DNA of 64,000 nt from Arthrobacter sunyaminii. GTDB taxonomy: Bacteria > Actinomycetota > Actinomycetes > Actinomycetales > Micrococcaceae. Positions 55,300-64,000 of this stretch are shown piece by piece. How positions within the stretch are numbered: the stretch's first letter is position 1; every line of letters starts with the position of its first letter. The notes beneath the pieces were generated by a model. That model had not been told where the DNA came from. It searched no databases and was given only the letters and a program-made list of their open reading frames with translations. The stretch is taken from positions 3,850,266 to 3,914,265 of the forward strand of contig NZ_CP076456.1 of the NCBI RefSeq assembly GCF_018866305.1, written 5' to 3'. Both the position numbers and the translations under genes were made by a program.

Positions 55300-55932
55300 G
55301 CTCATCTAAAAAGTCTTGGGGGGGGAACGTGGAACCATGCGCAATTCTGGTCATTGCACTGCTGATGCTGGGGATCGCCACTCCCCTATCGAGCACGGTA
55401 GGCCTGCTTCGCCGGATCGGGGAATTACATAACCCAAGCATCCCGAACCAGTTGGCCTGCCCACAGACATCACACTGTCTTCCTGAATCAGGTTGCCGTC
55501 CTGATAGCAGCACGCCATGAAGAACTCGTGATCGCGGAAACCATCGCCTCAGCCAAAGTGCTCATCCTTACCTCCAACCTTCACGTTGTTTCGGATGGTT
55601 CCACCGGCGCAACTTCGTTAATCGCTGAAGCCGAAGGGGTGAACTGTCTGGAACTGCATCCGAACCGGGGAAAGGCCAGTGCGCATGCCGCCGGAATTGG
55701 GTACTACGCTCTGGCGTCCATTTATGAGGGCATGCTCCTTCTCGATGCTGATACACGGTTGATGCCGGATTACGTCAAGACCAAGCTGCCTCGGTTCGCC
55801 GCATCTGACGTCGTCGCAGTCGCCGGCCGGGCGAAGTCCCTCCCTGCAGCGGATGCCGGAAACCAGTGGGTTGGGTTTTGCTCGCATGCCGGGAGCGCAC
55901 TCAACAGCATTACTCAACGGGACCGGGAGTGA
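55300..55932 (+). pseudogene. Decayed GT2 glycosyltransferase
   Basis: A hydrophobic helix (AILVIALLMLGIATPL) is followed, in another frame, by VAVLIAARHEELVIAETIAS and then VVSDGSTGATSLIAEAEGVN, NRGKASAHAAG and LLLDADTRLMPDY. These are the nucleotide-binding and DxD-type motifs of a processive GT2 synthase. The frame ends at 55932 before the acceptor-site and QxxRW motifs, so only the N-terminal third remains. Confidence 0.78.
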
Positions 55933-56246
55933 ACTGGATATCCCTCTCGGACTAACTCATCAGGTTCGTTGGCTTGCACACAAACAGCGGTACTACTCAG
56001 GTAGTTACTCGTGCACTGCATCGAAGTTACCTACGGACACCCCCACGAGATACGCCCGACGCATCCATTGACGATGGTCATCCATCCACGATGCCTCAGC
56101 ACTCAGGCTAGCCAGGTCGCCGCTCGACTGAGGTGAAAGTGCCGCTACCACCGGTACCCGACGCCCGGCCACCGCCTTCAATATCGTGAAGACCGCAGTC
56201 CTCCGTAAACTCGACGGTTCACGGCCGGGCTCCCGCTGGGTGGCAG

Positions 56247-56262
56247 CGTTTCACGTGAACCA
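56247..56262. other. parS-like site 1 (degenerate)
   Basis: CGTTTCACGTGAACCA matches the parS consensus TGTTTCACGTGAAACA at 14 of 16 positions. The break in the right arm suggests a weak or decaying ParB site. Confidence 0.6.
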
Positions 56263-56454
56263 AGGAACTGTGGTGGGGGTCGTCGAATCGCCATAGCTAC
56301 GGCGGAGGACGGCGAGTGCACGTCGAAGTTCATCTAAACCGGTTGGAAGCGGCATGCAACACCTGGGTAGGACGGTGGCCGCGGACAACAATGGCATCTC
56401 CGGAATTCATAACGGACTCCTCGCGTGCGGCTACCTGGAGAGAAGCTCGACACT

Positions 56455-56470
56455 TGTTTCACGTGAAACA
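56455..56470. other. parS: parS site 2 (perfect)
   Basis: TGTTTCACGTGAAACA, 16 of 16 matches to the ParB binding consensus, in gene-free DNA. Confidence 0.95.
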
Positions 56471-56961
56471 GACATAGAGACCTAAGGGATTCGTCCCCTG
56501 GCAGGTGTTGAGCGGCGATGTCAGGACCGGGGACCGGGGACCGGAGCCGGCGACGAGTCAGATAGCCTGCCAGACCCCGGCCTTCAACCGGGCACGCGTC
56601 CGCGGCATACCAGCTGCACGTACACCGACAGGCCGGCGGACGGGGGCGATGAGTACCGTGAAAGACAGAGGCATGCATTCAAGTCGACGCGACCCCACCC
56701 AGACCGTACGCGGCCAGCCAGTGGGGTTTGGGGGCCTTCCGGCACGGCCGAGAGCAGAGGCACCCGCCAAGTGGAACCGTATCTCCACACCCCGTGGTCT
56801 ACCGCTCCGGGATGATGCGCGCTGACAGTGTAGGACGCCACTGGCGCACATTCTTCGGGGGTCACCGCCTACCAGGGTGTGCTGTTTCAAGGCCAGCAAG
56901 GAAACTGCGGCGTGTGCCGGCCGCGGATGGGGACGGGCGCCGTGGCACGGACAGTCCATGA

Positions 56962-56977
56962 CGTTTCACGTGAAACA
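56962..56977. other. parS: parS site 3
   Basis: CGTTTCACGTGAAACA, 15 of 16 matches; only the outermost base differs. Confidence 0.92.
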
Positions 56978-57232
56978 GGAGGACCGTATGGCGTCCAGTA
57001 AAAATGGTGCGGGCCTTTATGTTAAATCGGGCGGTCCGCATTCGATCGGTCTCGGACATCCGCGCGAGCGGAACATAGGACGTCCACGGGGTAAGCAAGG
57101 TCTGCTTGTTGATACTCCGAACTGACAAGACACCTCCGGCTCGTGAGCCACGTACGATGCTATTCGGCGACCACGAACCGACCCGCATGTCGGTCATGCG
57201 TCACCCAGCAGCCAGAACTCACGTGGTCGTAA

Positions 57233-57248
57233 CGTTTCACGTGAAACA
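57233..57248. other. parS: parS site 4
   Basis: CGTTTCACGTGAAACA, 15 of 16 matches, the same variant as site 3, 271 bases from it. Confidence 0.92.
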
Positions 57249-57505
57249 CAAGAACGGACGGCTACTGACCTGGCTGTGGGCGACTACGGATTATGTCGGG
57301 AGCTGCGATCAAGCGCTCACGGACGACAGCCCATCTAACGTACTTCTGTTATTCGCGGTCTGTTCTCCAACCACACATGGCCTGAATCAGAGGTAGCCGC
57401 GAAGCGAAGACGGTTAATTGCCTATCCAGGAGCAGCACTACCCTGTGACCCTAACCCACGGAGCAAAGCGGATAAGTGGAGCCGACACAGCCGCACAAAA
57501 GACCA

Positions 57506-57521
57506 TGTTCCACGTGAAACA
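57506..57521. other. parS: parS site 5
   Basis: TGTTCCACGTGAAACA, 15 of 16 matches; one base in the left arm differs. It lies 273 bases from site 4, nearly the same spacing as sites 3 to 4. Confidence 0.85.
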
Positions 57522-57879
57522 CAGGCGCCGGCACATCCCCAACTCGTTAGGGCGAGAGGGCTGAGGCAGGGAGGCAACGAGCGACCAGGAGAACAGTTGG
57601 CTGTATAGCGCACTCAGAAACTGAATCATGCCGGTGTTCAGGACTGGCAGGCGGCAACCAGCCTTCTAGTCATCTCCAACCGATCCTGCGGCTCTTTGGG
57701 CCATGACTTGCTGCATGGAACAAGAGCTCTCCGTCGCACCAACTGCTGACCGCGCGTGCGGCAAGCGATTTCGTTCCGCGATCAGCGTGCGGTCCTCGGA
57801 TGCCGTGTCGCCATTACCTCGATATCAGACGTGCAGTACTGACGCCGCGAAGGCGGTACAGGACAGCTGACCTGGCGGG

Positions 57880-57895
57880 TGTTTCACGTGAAACA
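57880..57895. other. parS: parS site 6 (perfect, extended palindrome)
   Basis: TGTTTCACGTGAAACA, extended to GGGTGTTTCACGTGAAACAC plus CC, lying 12 bases downstream of the parB stop. The hairpin it can form may also end the parAB transcript. Confidence 0.95.
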
Positions 57896-57906
57896 CCCCA
57901 TTGGCC

Positions 57907-59211
57907 CTAGTTCGCCGGCGGGGCCAGCACTCCCATAATCCGGTTCAGATCATCAACACTGGCGAACTCAATGCTGACTTTGCCCTTGCGCGCACCCAGC
58001 GTAATTTTCACATTGGTATCCAGTCGGTCTGAAAGGGAGGTGGCAAGGTAGTCAAGGCGTTCATGTCGTGCGCCGGTTTTCGGTTTTGCAGCCTTGGCGG
58101 GACGCCGAAGCCCGTCGCTCAGAGCCACGATCTCCTCAGTTGCACGGACGGAAAGACCCTCAGCGACAATGCGCTGCGCCAGCTTTTCCATCTCCGCCGC
58201 ATCGGCCAGTCCCAGCAGTGCTCGTGAATGCCCGGCGGACAGTATCCCGGCTGCAAGCCGGCGCTGTACGAGAGGAGGAAGCTTCATCAACCGCAATGTG
58301 TTGGTAACCTGCGGTCGCGACCGCCCAATGCGGTCCGCCAACTCCTCGTGCGAGCACTCAAAGTCGTCCAGAAGCTGCTGGTACGCTGCCGCTTCTTCCA
58401 ACGGATTGAGCTGGCTGCGGTGAAGGTTCTCCAGCAGGGCATCCCGGAGCAGATCCACGTCCTGGGTGGAGCGGATAATTGCCGGAACAGCTTCCAGTCC
58501 AGCCTCACGACTGGCCCGCCATCTGCGTTCACCCATGACCAGTTCATAAGGGTGCTCGGGATCATTTTCAGCGGAGGGCCGGACCACGATCGGCTGAAGA
58601 ACACCGATCTCGCGGATCGAGTGAACCAGCTCGGCCATGTCCTCTTCATCGAAGACCGACCGAGGCTGCTTTCTGTTCGGGTGGATCGAGTCCACCGGAA
58701 TCTCGGCAAAGGTCGCTCCGGGCACCTCCACGAGTGTTTCACGTGAAACGCCGCTGCCCTCAGTGCCCTGTGCGGCGTCCTGAGTAGGCTCGACACCCTG
58801 GGAGTCGCCGTTGCTCTGGGAAGCGCCGTCGGGGGCCTTCACGGCCTTCGCAGCACGCTTGGCAGCACCGGACGTGGCGGATCCCGTGGGCGAAGTTTCT
58901 TCGCCGGCACCCCCCAAGCCGTCCTCAGGACCCGACGGCTGTGTGCGGTTCTGCTGGCGCGGCGACGACGCAGCCGAGCTCTTGGAAGCGGGGCCCCGGA
59001 GGGCATCCTTGTTGATGCCGCTGCCTCTCCGGACGCCCTGGGCGGCCGGCCGAGAAGGCGTTACGTTGTCTGCGGCGGACGGGAAGAACACATCGACGGG
59101 ACGCCCGGCACGTGTGGGCACTGAAGATGTGGATGCAGGTTCCTCGGGTGCTGCACTGCTGGGGATTAGTGCCCCCAGGCCTCTTCCCAAACCACGACGC
59201 TTTTCGGTCAT
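57907..59211 (-). CDS. parB: Chromosome-partitioning protein ParB
   Basis: A 434-residue CTP-dependent DNA clamp that loads at parS and spreads to form the partition complex. The start [17 protein letters not shown] is the conserved ParA-contact peptide. A long disordered region (about 20-160) follows, then the CTPase domain with GERRWR (227-232) and [14 protein letters not shown], the parS-reading helix-turn-helix (about 287-310), and the C-terminal dimer domain. Residues 155-159 (VSRET) are encoded by a parS site inside the gene. The disordered insert makes it longer than usual ParB. Confidence 0.96.
   Translation of the reverse strand: MTEKRRGLGRGLGALIPSSAAPEEPASTSSVPTRAGRPVDVFFPSAADNVTPSRPAAQGVRRGSGINKDALRGPASKSSAASSPRQQNRTQPSGPEDGLGGAGEETSPTGSATSGAAKRAAKAVKAPDGASQSNGDSQGVEPTQDAAQGTEGSGVSRETLVEVPGATFAEIPVDSIHPNRKQPRSVFDEEDMAELVHSIREIGVLQPIVVRPSAENDPEHPYELVMGERRWRASREAGLEAVPAIIRSTQDVDLLRDALLENLHRSQLNPLEEAAAYQQLLDDFECSHEELADRIGRSRPQVTNTLRLMKLPPLVQRRLAAGILSAGHSRALLGLADAAEMEKLAQRIVAEGLSVRATEEIVALSDGLRRPAKAAKPKTGARHERLDYLATSLSDRLDTNVKITLGARKGKVSIEFASVDDLNRIMGVLAPPAN
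58735..58750. other. parS: parS site 7, inside parB
   Basis: TGTTTCACGTGAAACG, 15 of 16 matches. It falls in the disordered part of ParB and encodes VSRET in the minus-strand frame, so both the site and the protein are preserved. Confidence 0.9.
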
Positions 59212-59309
59212 GGGTATGTCCTTCCCTTATGCACACAAGCGGCATGGATTGTTTGTGACTGTATTCTACGGTTCATCGCGTCCGTAACGGCGCAAGGACC
59301 CGGGGATGT

Positions 59310-60485
59310 CTAACCGCGCTGGGCGATCTCTGCTGCGGCCTCAAGGTAAGACAAGGCGCCGCTGGAAGACGGATCATATGTCATGACCGTCTGCTGGTAA
59401 CTCGGGGCTTCAGAAATACGGACCGACCGCGGCACCACTGCACCCAAAACCTGATCCGGGAAATGTTCCCGCACTTCGGCTGCCACCTGCGCCGCCAGGT
59501 TGGTGCGTCCGTCGTACATGGTCAGCAGAATCGTGGAGACAACCAAGTCAGCGTTCAAGTGCTTCTGAATCATCTCAATGTTCTTCAGGAGCTGACTCAG
59601 GCCTTCGAGTGCGTAGTACTCGCACTGGATAGGAATAAGGACCTCCCGCGCCGCGACAAACGCGTTTACGGTCAGCAGTCCCAAACTCGGCGGGCAGTCA
59701 ATAAAAATGTAGTCCAGTCGCTCCTGGCCGTTCCGTTCACGCTCCGCGGCATAAACATCGATGGCTCTCCGGAGCCGCTGCTCACGGGCTACCAGCGAAA
59801 CCAGCTCAATCTCAGCGCCAGCCAGGTGAATTGTTGCCGGCGCACAGATCAGGTTGGAGATATCGGGGCACTGGGCCACAACATTTCCCAGCGGGAGATC
59901 ATCGATGAGCACGTCATAAATACTCTCCACTTCGGCGCGGTGGTCGATGCCGAGGGCGGTAGAAGCATTTCCCTGCGGATCTATGTCAATCACCAGGACG
60001 TTCAGACCCGCGGTGGCAAGTGCGGCAGCCAGGTTCACGGTGGTGGTGGTTTTGCCTACACCGCCCTTTTGATTGCTAACCGTCATGATGCGCGTTTCCG
60101 CGGGGCGGGGAAGAACGCGGCCGCGGAGCTTTTCGCGGCGGCGGTTTTCGTGTGCCAGTTCCCGGGCAAGCGGGGTGCTTTCGTCCATCAAATCCATAAC
60201 GTCCACCGACGTCGACGGCATGACCGCCGCGTCAGATACACCACCTTCGATAGCCTCGGGGCCCGCGGACGGTTCGACCGCGGTCTGCAGGGGAACAGCA
60301 CTGTGTGTCGTTTCACGTGAAACAAGCTCGCTCCCGGCGGCAGGCGCAGAATTGCCTGCTGCGGGCCGATCAGTCTCCGTCGACGGCACCAGCGCGGTCT
60401 GAATCACAGGTGCCTCCGTTACCGGTTCTTGAACCTCGGGAGCACTTGATGGAATCTGTGCGGGATCTTGAGTAGTTGCAAACAT
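59310..60485 (-). CDS. parA: Chromosome-partitioning ATPase ParA
   Basis: A 391-residue deviant Walker ATPase that drives segregation of ParB-parS complexes. Conserved RIMTVSNQKGGVGKTTTTVN (P-loop at about 140-147), VIDIDPQGNAST and YIFIDCPPSLGLLT are present. About 130 disordered residues precede the ATPase and contain VSRET (55-59), encoded by a parS site. The ATG at 60485 is the first ATG; the frame runs to a TTG at 60602, and neither has a clear ribosome-binding site. Gene order rsmG-parA-parB is the norm. Confidence 0.93.
   Translation of the reverse strand: MFATTQDPAQIPSSAPEVQEPVTEAPVIQTALVPSTETDRPAAGNSAPAAGSELVSRETTHSAVPLQTAVEPSAGPEAIEGGVSDAAVMPSTSVDVMDLMDESTPLARELAHENRRREKLRGRVLPRPAETRIMTVSNQKGGVGKTTTTVNLAAALATAGLNVLVIDIDPQGNASTALGIDHRAEVESIYDVLIDDLPLGNVVAQCPDISNLICAPATIHLAGAEIELVSLVAREQRLRRAIDVYAAERERNGQERLDYIFIDCPPSLGLLTVNAFVAAREVLIPIQCEYYALEGLSQLLKNIEMIQKHLNADLVVSTILLTMYDGRTNLAAQVAAEVREHFPDQVLGAVVPRSVRISEAPSYQQTVMTYDPSSSGALSYLEAAAEIAQRG
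60309..60324. other. parS: parS site 8, inside parA
   Basis: CGTTTCACGTGAAACA, 15 of 16 matches, in the disordered N-terminal part of parA, encoding VSRET. It is the recognisable parS closest to oriC in this window. Confidence 0.92.
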
Positions 60486-60691
60486 TTGGGGTTGAATCCG
60501 GGAGAACTGTGCGGAGAGGGCAGAACCCAAAGCAGCAAAAGGGGGAATTCGTTTTGCTCCGGAATCGCGGCGCGCACTCACCTGGACATGCTCACTTTCC
60601 AAACATAGGCATTAGTCCATCCAGCCTATCCGCTGCCCGGCAAATATCCCGGATCGAGGCCGGTGTGTGCACAAGATAGTGCTGCGGGCCA

Positions 60692-61324
60692 CTACCCCAC
60701 GAGGATGCGAACAACCGTTGTGTGTTCTTCCAGAAGGTCCTCGCCAGCCGTCACAATGGACGTTTCGCGGCCCCCGAGCTTGCGGATTGCTTTGGCAGCC
60801 TTGGCAATCTCTTCCTCGGCGCTGCGTCCCTTGATGGCCAGGACCTCTCCCTTTCCCTTCAGGAGGGGAATGGTTAGGCCGGCCAGAGTGGACAGTGCCG
60901 ACACCGCACGGGCGGTCACTACGTCTGCATCAACATCCTTGACGACCTGTTCCGCCCGTCCCCGAAGGACTGTCACGTTGTCCAGGCCGAGGTCCTCCAC
61001 CACCTCATTCAGCCAGTTAACCCGGCGCTCGAGGGGCTCGATGAGGGTGAGGTGAAGATCAGGACGTGCTATCGCCAGGCACAGGCCCGGAAGGCCTGCG
61101 CCGCTGCCGACATCTGCCACCCGCAGGTTTTCATCGATGAGGTCCGCGACGACGGCGCAGTTCAGCACGTGCCTGCTCCACAGCCGTGGCACCTCTCGGG
61201 GCCCCAGGAGGCCCCGTTCCATCCCCGACGTAGCCAGGTGTCCGACATAGCGTTCCGCCAGATCCAGCCGGGAGCCGAAGATTCTTTCCGCCGCTATGCG
61301 TTCAGCGGGCGATGTTTCAACCAC
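60692..61324 (-). CDS. rsmG: 16S rRNA (guanine-N7) methyltransferase RsmG
   Basis: A 210-residue SAM-dependent enzyme (GidB) that methylates G527 of 16S rRNA. SAM motif VADVGSGAGLPGLCLAIARP; RLWSRHVLNCAVV and VTARAVSALSTL are conserved. GTG at 61324 (VVETSPAERI) has AAAGGA 10 bases upstream; the extension to 61489 does not look like protein. It sits between jag and parA as in most actinobacteria. Loss of this enzyme commonly gives low-level streptomycin resistance. Confidence 0.94.
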   Translation of the reverse strand: MVETSPAERIAAERIFGSRLDLAERYVGHLATSGMERGLLGPREVPRLWSRHVLNCAVVADLIDENLRVADVGSGAGLPGLCLAIARPDLHLTLIEPLERRVNWLNEVVEDLGLDNVTVLRGRAEQVVKDVDADVVTARAVSALSTLAGLTIPLLKGKGEVLAIKGRSAEEEIAKAAKAIRKLGGRETSIVTAGEDLLEEHTTVVRILVG

Positions 61325-61376
61325 GAAGTGTGTGTCCTTTGTCTGCAGTGCAGTTTCCAGTAGTAAGTGGCCCGGC

Positions 61377-61946
61377 CTAGGCTTCAGCCTGCGACACCAC
61401 AATGTGGCGCGCGGCCCCTTCGCCCTCGGATTCGCTGACGAGCCCGAGATCCGCCACGGCGTCGTGCACGATCTTTCGCTCGTAGGCACTCATGGGGCTA
61501 AGTGCGATTTCCTTGCCGCTTTCCCGGACCTGGGCAACGGCCTTCTCCGCAATGACCTGCAGCTCGGCGCTGCGCTCCTGGCGGTACCCGGTAATGTCCA
61601 GAACGAGACGGGAACGATTATCAGTGGCTGTCAGTACGGAAAGCCGTGTCAGTTCCTGCAGTGCTTCCAGAACTTCGCCGTCCTTGCCGACAAGATGCTG
61701 CAGACCGCTGGCGTCGCCTTCCTCCGCCACAACCGAGATGTAAGTCCTGCCGCTGCGGACCTCGATGTCGATGTCTCCGTCGATATCGGCGATGTCCAGC
61801 AATTCCTCGAGGTAGTCCGCAGCAACGTCTCCCTCTTCTTCGAGGCGGCCGGGGCGGGCAGCGCCCGCCTGCGGATCAGCAGCAGGTTCAGTCCCTGCTG
61901 TCTCTAAACCAGTTTCCGGTGTCTCCGCGGCGGGCTCAGTGGTCAT
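61377..61946 (-). CDS. jag: Jag/KhpB-family RNA-binding protein
   Basis: A 189-residue protein with a central KH-like domain (GEVLEALQELTRLSV) and a C-terminal R3H domain (LSAYERKIVHDAVADLGL). The N-terminus is acidic and Ala/Pro-rich, without the classic Jag-N domain of firmicutes. It probably binds RNA. Its start overlaps the yidC stop by 4 bases, so translation is coupled. Confidence 0.9.
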   Translation of the reverse strand: MTTEPAAETPETGLETAGTEPAADPQAGAARPGRLEEEGDVAADYLEELLDIADIDGDIDIEVRSGRTYISVVAEEGDASGLQHLVGKDGEVLEALQELTRLSVLTATDNRSRLVLDITGYRQERSAELQVIAEKAVAQVRESGKEIALSPMSAYERKIVHDAVADLGLVSESEGEGAARHIVVSQAEA

Positions 61947-62905
61947 CGCTTTTTCCTGTTCTTCCGCTGGGGCTGGACACGCTGGGTCTTTACGGCCACC
62001 GGAGCCGGCTCAACGGTGTCGGACTTCTTCTCGCCGAGCAGCGGGACCATGGGAAGTCCCTTCTTCGCACGGCGTTCGGCCATTGCCTTGGCCGCAGGGG
62101 AGCCCGGGGTGGGCATCCGGCGGATGACGAAGAACTGCTGTCCCATGGTCCACAGGTTGGTGGTGGTCCAGTAGATAAGCACGCCGATGGGGAAGTTGAT
62201 GCCACCGATACCAAACACGAGCGGCAGGATGTAGAGCATCATCTTCTGCTGCTTCATGAAGGGGCTGGCCAGAGCCTCTTCAGACATGTTCTTGGACATG
62301 ATCTGCTTCTGGGTGATGAACTGCGAAGCGGTCATGGCCAGGATCATGACGATGGAAAGGATGACGACGGCGAGCTGGCCGTCTCCGCCGCCGCCGTGCA
62401 GCAGCGAGGAGGACAGCGGAGCACCGAGGATGGTGGCTTCATCGAACTGCTGGATGGCTTCAGAGGACAGGGCACCAATGTGGGCGCCGGTGTCGCTGGC
62501 CTTGGAAACGCCGTTCAGCACCTGGAACAGGGCAAAGAAGAACGGCATCTGGATCAGCATGGGCAGACAGGCCGCAAACGGGTTGGTGCCGTGCTTCTTG
62601 TACAGCGCCATCTGCTCCTGCGTCATAGCCTGACGGGAGAGCTGGTCGGTTTTACCCTTGTACTTCTGCTGGAGTTTCTTCAAGTCCGGCTGCAGCGACT
62701 GCATGCCGCGCTGTGCCTTGATCTGCTTCACGAAGACCGGGATCAAGGCGGCCCGAATCACGATCACCAGGCCAATGATGGACAGCGTCCATGTCCAGCC
62801 GGATGCGGCATCCATCCCGAGGAAAACAAAACCCTCGTGGAAGATCCACATGATCCAGGACACTACCCATTTAAAGGGGAACAGTATCGTCTCGAAGAAA
62901 CCCAT
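61943..62905 (-). CDS. yidC: Membrane protein insertase YidC
   Basis: A 320-residue Oxa1-family insertase that helps proteins enter the cytoplasmic membrane. Five or so helices; the hydrophilic groove Arg lies in the early region (IRAALIPVFVKQIKAQRGMQ). The cytoplasmic hairpin (QPDLKKLQQKYKGK) and basic C-terminal tail (QPQRKNRKKR) that contacts ribosomes are typical. GGAG lies 5 bases before ATG at 62905, 9 bases from yidD. Confidence 0.95.
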   Translation of the reverse strand: MGFFETILFPFKWVVSWIMWIFHEGFVFLGMDAASGWTWTLSIIGLVIVIRAALIPVFVKQIKAQRGMQSLQPDLKKLQQKYKGKTDQLSRQAMTQEQMALYKKHGTNPFAACLPMLIQMPFFFALFQVLNGVSKASDTGAHIGALSSEAIQQFDEATILGAPLSSSLLHGGGGDGQLAVVILSIVMILAMTASQFITQKQIMSKNMSEEALASPFMKQQKMMLYILPLVFGIGGINFPIGVLIYWTTTNLWTMGQQFFVIRRMPTPGSPAAKAMAERRAKKGLPMVPLLGEKKSDTVEPAPVAVKTQRVQPQRKNRKKR

Positions 62906-62914
62906 TTATACTCC

Positions 62915-63286
62915 TCAGGCCGCTTCGCGGCTGTCTTCGTCGGCTGGAATCACGGGGTGATTCAGCACAATAATTCTCGGAACCCTGTTGGGATCCCAAT
63001 TCCTGTCTCCGTGCGGTACGTGGTCCACCCCGCCGTCGTTCCAGGGGTGGCAGCGAACCAGCCGCCGGGCAGCCAGCCAAGTACCGCGCACTGCACCATG
63101 AACAGTCACGGCTTCAAGAGCATAGGCGGAGCAGGACGGAAAGAACCTGCAGACCGGCCCGTAAAGGGGCGAAATGGTTTTTCGATAGGCAACCAGGAGG
63201 CCGATCAGCATGTAGCGCGGCAGATTCCACACAAAAGAGGCAACCCTCTGAACAGCCTTTCCCGGATTGGTACCGGAGCGGCTCAT
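62915..63286 (-). CDS. yidD: Membrane protein insertion efficiency factor YidD
   Basis: A 123-residue protein with the conserved YidD core: [30 protein letters not shown], and [15 protein letters not shown]. It assists YidC. ATG at 63286 has GAGGTGA upstream; the longer frame is rnpA in another phase. The C-terminal tail (about 20 residues) is acidic. Confidence 0.93.
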   Translation of the reverse strand: MSRSGTNPGKAVQRVASFVWNLPRYMLIGLLVAYRKTISPLYGPVCRFFPSCSAYALEAVTVHGAVRGTWLAARRLVRCHPWNDGGVDHVPHGDRNWDPNRVPRIIVLNHPVIPADEDSREAA

Positions 63287-63293
63287 CAGCAGA

Positions 63294-63662
63294 TCACCTC
63301 TTCTGGTCAAACGATGGAACACGGTCGAGTTTGCCTGCACAGGTGCGAAGCGCTCCCATATAGTCCGTACGGAGTTCCTGCCACGACGCCGTTGCCGCCG
63401 GCGGCAACGCACGGACCACCACGTCGTATCCGGTGGGGTACTCACGCAGACTCTCCGCAGCTGCTTCCCTCAGTCTTCTCTTAACGAGGTTGCGTGTCAC
63501 TGCGTTCCCGACGCTTTTGGCGACGATGAAGCCTACGCGGGTCGGGCGTGGCCCGGTTCTCACCGCATATAACACTACGTTCCGGCGCCCACTTCGGGCA
63601 CCGGAACGTACAGTATGAGAAAAATCCGTCGACGTCCGCACCCGGTTTCCTACGGCCAGCAT
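63294..63662 (-). CDS. rnpA: Ribonuclease P protein component
   Basis: A 122-residue basic protein that joins the RNase P RNA in maturing tRNA 5' ends. It carries the start [14 protein letters not shown] and the family signature with [11 protein letters not shown]. It lies 62 bases after rpmH and 7 bases before yidD, the usual arrangement. Confidence 0.95.
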   Translation of the reverse strand: MLAVGNRVRTSTDFSHTVRSGARSGRRNVVLYAVRTGPRPTRVGFIVAKSVGNAVTRNLVKRRLREAAAESLREYPTGYDVVVRALPPAATASWQELRTDYMGALRTCAGKLDRVPSFDQKR

Positions 63663-63724
63663 TTAGGCCGCCTGGAATCGGTTGCGGAGCTGCAGGTACG
63701 CAGCATCGACAAACTTAAAGCTGT

Positions 63725-63862
63725 TTATGCCGACAGTTCGGTGCGGCCCTTGGCGCGGCGTGCGGAAAGGATTCCACGGCCGGCACGGGTACGCATGCGA
63801 AGGCGGAAGCCGTGCTTCTTGGCACGACGGCGGTTATTCGGCTGAAAAGTCCGCTTGCTCAC
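63725..63862 (-). CDS. rpmH: 50S ribosomal protein bL34
   Basis: A 45-residue, strongly basic protein ([18 protein letters not shown]..., then [19 protein letters not shown]). GTG at 63862 has GGAG 9 bases upstream; residues before it in the open frame are not L34. First gene of the rpmH-parB unit, it marks the edge of the dnaA/oriC region. The final 138 bases of the window, upstream of it, contain no DnaA box I can see. Confidence 0.97.
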   Translation of the reverse strand: MSKRTFQPNNRRRAKKHGFRLRMRTRAGRGILSARRAKGRTELSA

Positions 63863-64000
63863 GGTAGTTACTCCAAGACAATCTGAGTTGCGCTGGCTTG
63901 CTACGACAAGGGGGAAGAACAAGCGGCGCTTTTTTCATGTGACTGACTGCTCTCAACCCGGACCTGGACCCTGATTCCCAGAACCCTGATGGGCATGAAT

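Larger units (their letters stand above)
55933..57906. other. Gene-free centromere region
   Basis: Nearly 2 kb in which no frame on either strand shows codon structure, a ribosome-binding site or a recognisable motif. Composition is less G+C-biased and resembles randomised former coding DNA. The only conserved elements I see are six parS or parS-like palindromes at 56247, 56455, 56962, 57233, 57506 and 57880. Confidence 0.7.

Noticed and set aside
52528..55932. Broken frames explained as poor sequencing
   Set aside because: All genes on both sides are intact over tens of kilobases, and the damage includes apparent deletions as well as single-base shifts. Read-level checking would still be decisive.
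56505..57396. Short open frames of 60-110 codons in the centromere region
   Set aside because: None has a ribosome-binding site, consistent codon bias or family motif, and they overlap each other on both strands, as expected by chance.
61646..63484. A 612-codon plus-strand open frame over yidC, jag and yidD
   Set aside because: It lies antisense to unmistakable genes, and its His/Gln/Gly-rich composition is typical of G+C-rich shadow frames.
1..64000. tRNA, rRNA, CRISPR array, insertion sequence or prophage
   Set aside because: No cloverleaf-like tRNA sequence, rRNA stretch, regular direct-repeat array, transposase motif or phage gene was recognised on reading; a covariance or profile search could still find a divergent one.

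Overview
The window is G+C-rich, densely coded DNA from an actinobacterium, most likely an Arthrobacter-like member of the Micrococcaceae. Evidence is the mycothiol gene mshA, the inositol-phosphate synthase gene, Rpf/LysM proteins, frequent GTG/TTG starts, and the gene order at the right end. That order (rpmH-rnpA-yidD-yidC-jag-rsmG-parA-parB, all on the minus strand, with trxBA and murJ further left) is the classic left flank of an actinobacterial oriC. The window therefore stops just short of dnaA, and replication should run from right to left.

Layout: 1-15 kb holds a partial glycosyltransferase, an acyl-CoA ligase, an EamA transporter divergent from a CGNR zinc-finger protein, a sortase-anchored S1 protease, small membrane proteins and a lipoprotein, an MFS-MATE efflux pair, a DUF4031-HD protein, and a BNR-repeat protein coupled to a MoaD/ThiS-like protein. 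14.4-17.5 kb holds an Rpf-like muralytic enzyme with a long structured leader (candidate c-di-AMP riboswitch), divergent from a KimA-like potassium transporter. 17.5-22.1 kb holds dnaB, a dense DnaA-box cluster, and rpsF-ssb-rpsR-rplI. 22.2-32.5 kb holds an M18 aminopeptidase, three ABC-2 exporter pairs, an MFS permease and an ABC-F ATPase. 32.6-45.4 kb holds a monooxygenase, a HicA-like orphan, a GT87/oxidoreductase operon, ino1, fhs, mshA, two candidate micro-proteins, a histidine phosphatase and the CCA-adding enzyme. 45.5-52.4 kb holds a Nudix hydrolase, murJ, its separate pseudokinase-like partner, trxB-trxA behind a SigR-type promoter, and a CwlM-like amidase homologue lacking key catalytic residues.

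52.5-57.9 kb is the most unusual part. A decayed exopolysaccharide locus (nucleotide-sugar dehydrogenase, epimerase, polysaccharide deacetylase, GT2 glycosyltransferase, all with broken frames) is followed by about 2 kb without genes, in which parS palindromes are the only recognisable conserved elements. Eight parS or parS-like sites lie between 56247 and 60324. One is inside parB and one inside parA, where each encodes the peptide VSRET. This is the chromosomal centromere.

No tRNA, rRNA, CRISPR array or insertion sequence was recognised. Everything here is from reading sequence without database searches, so family names are from motif recognition.
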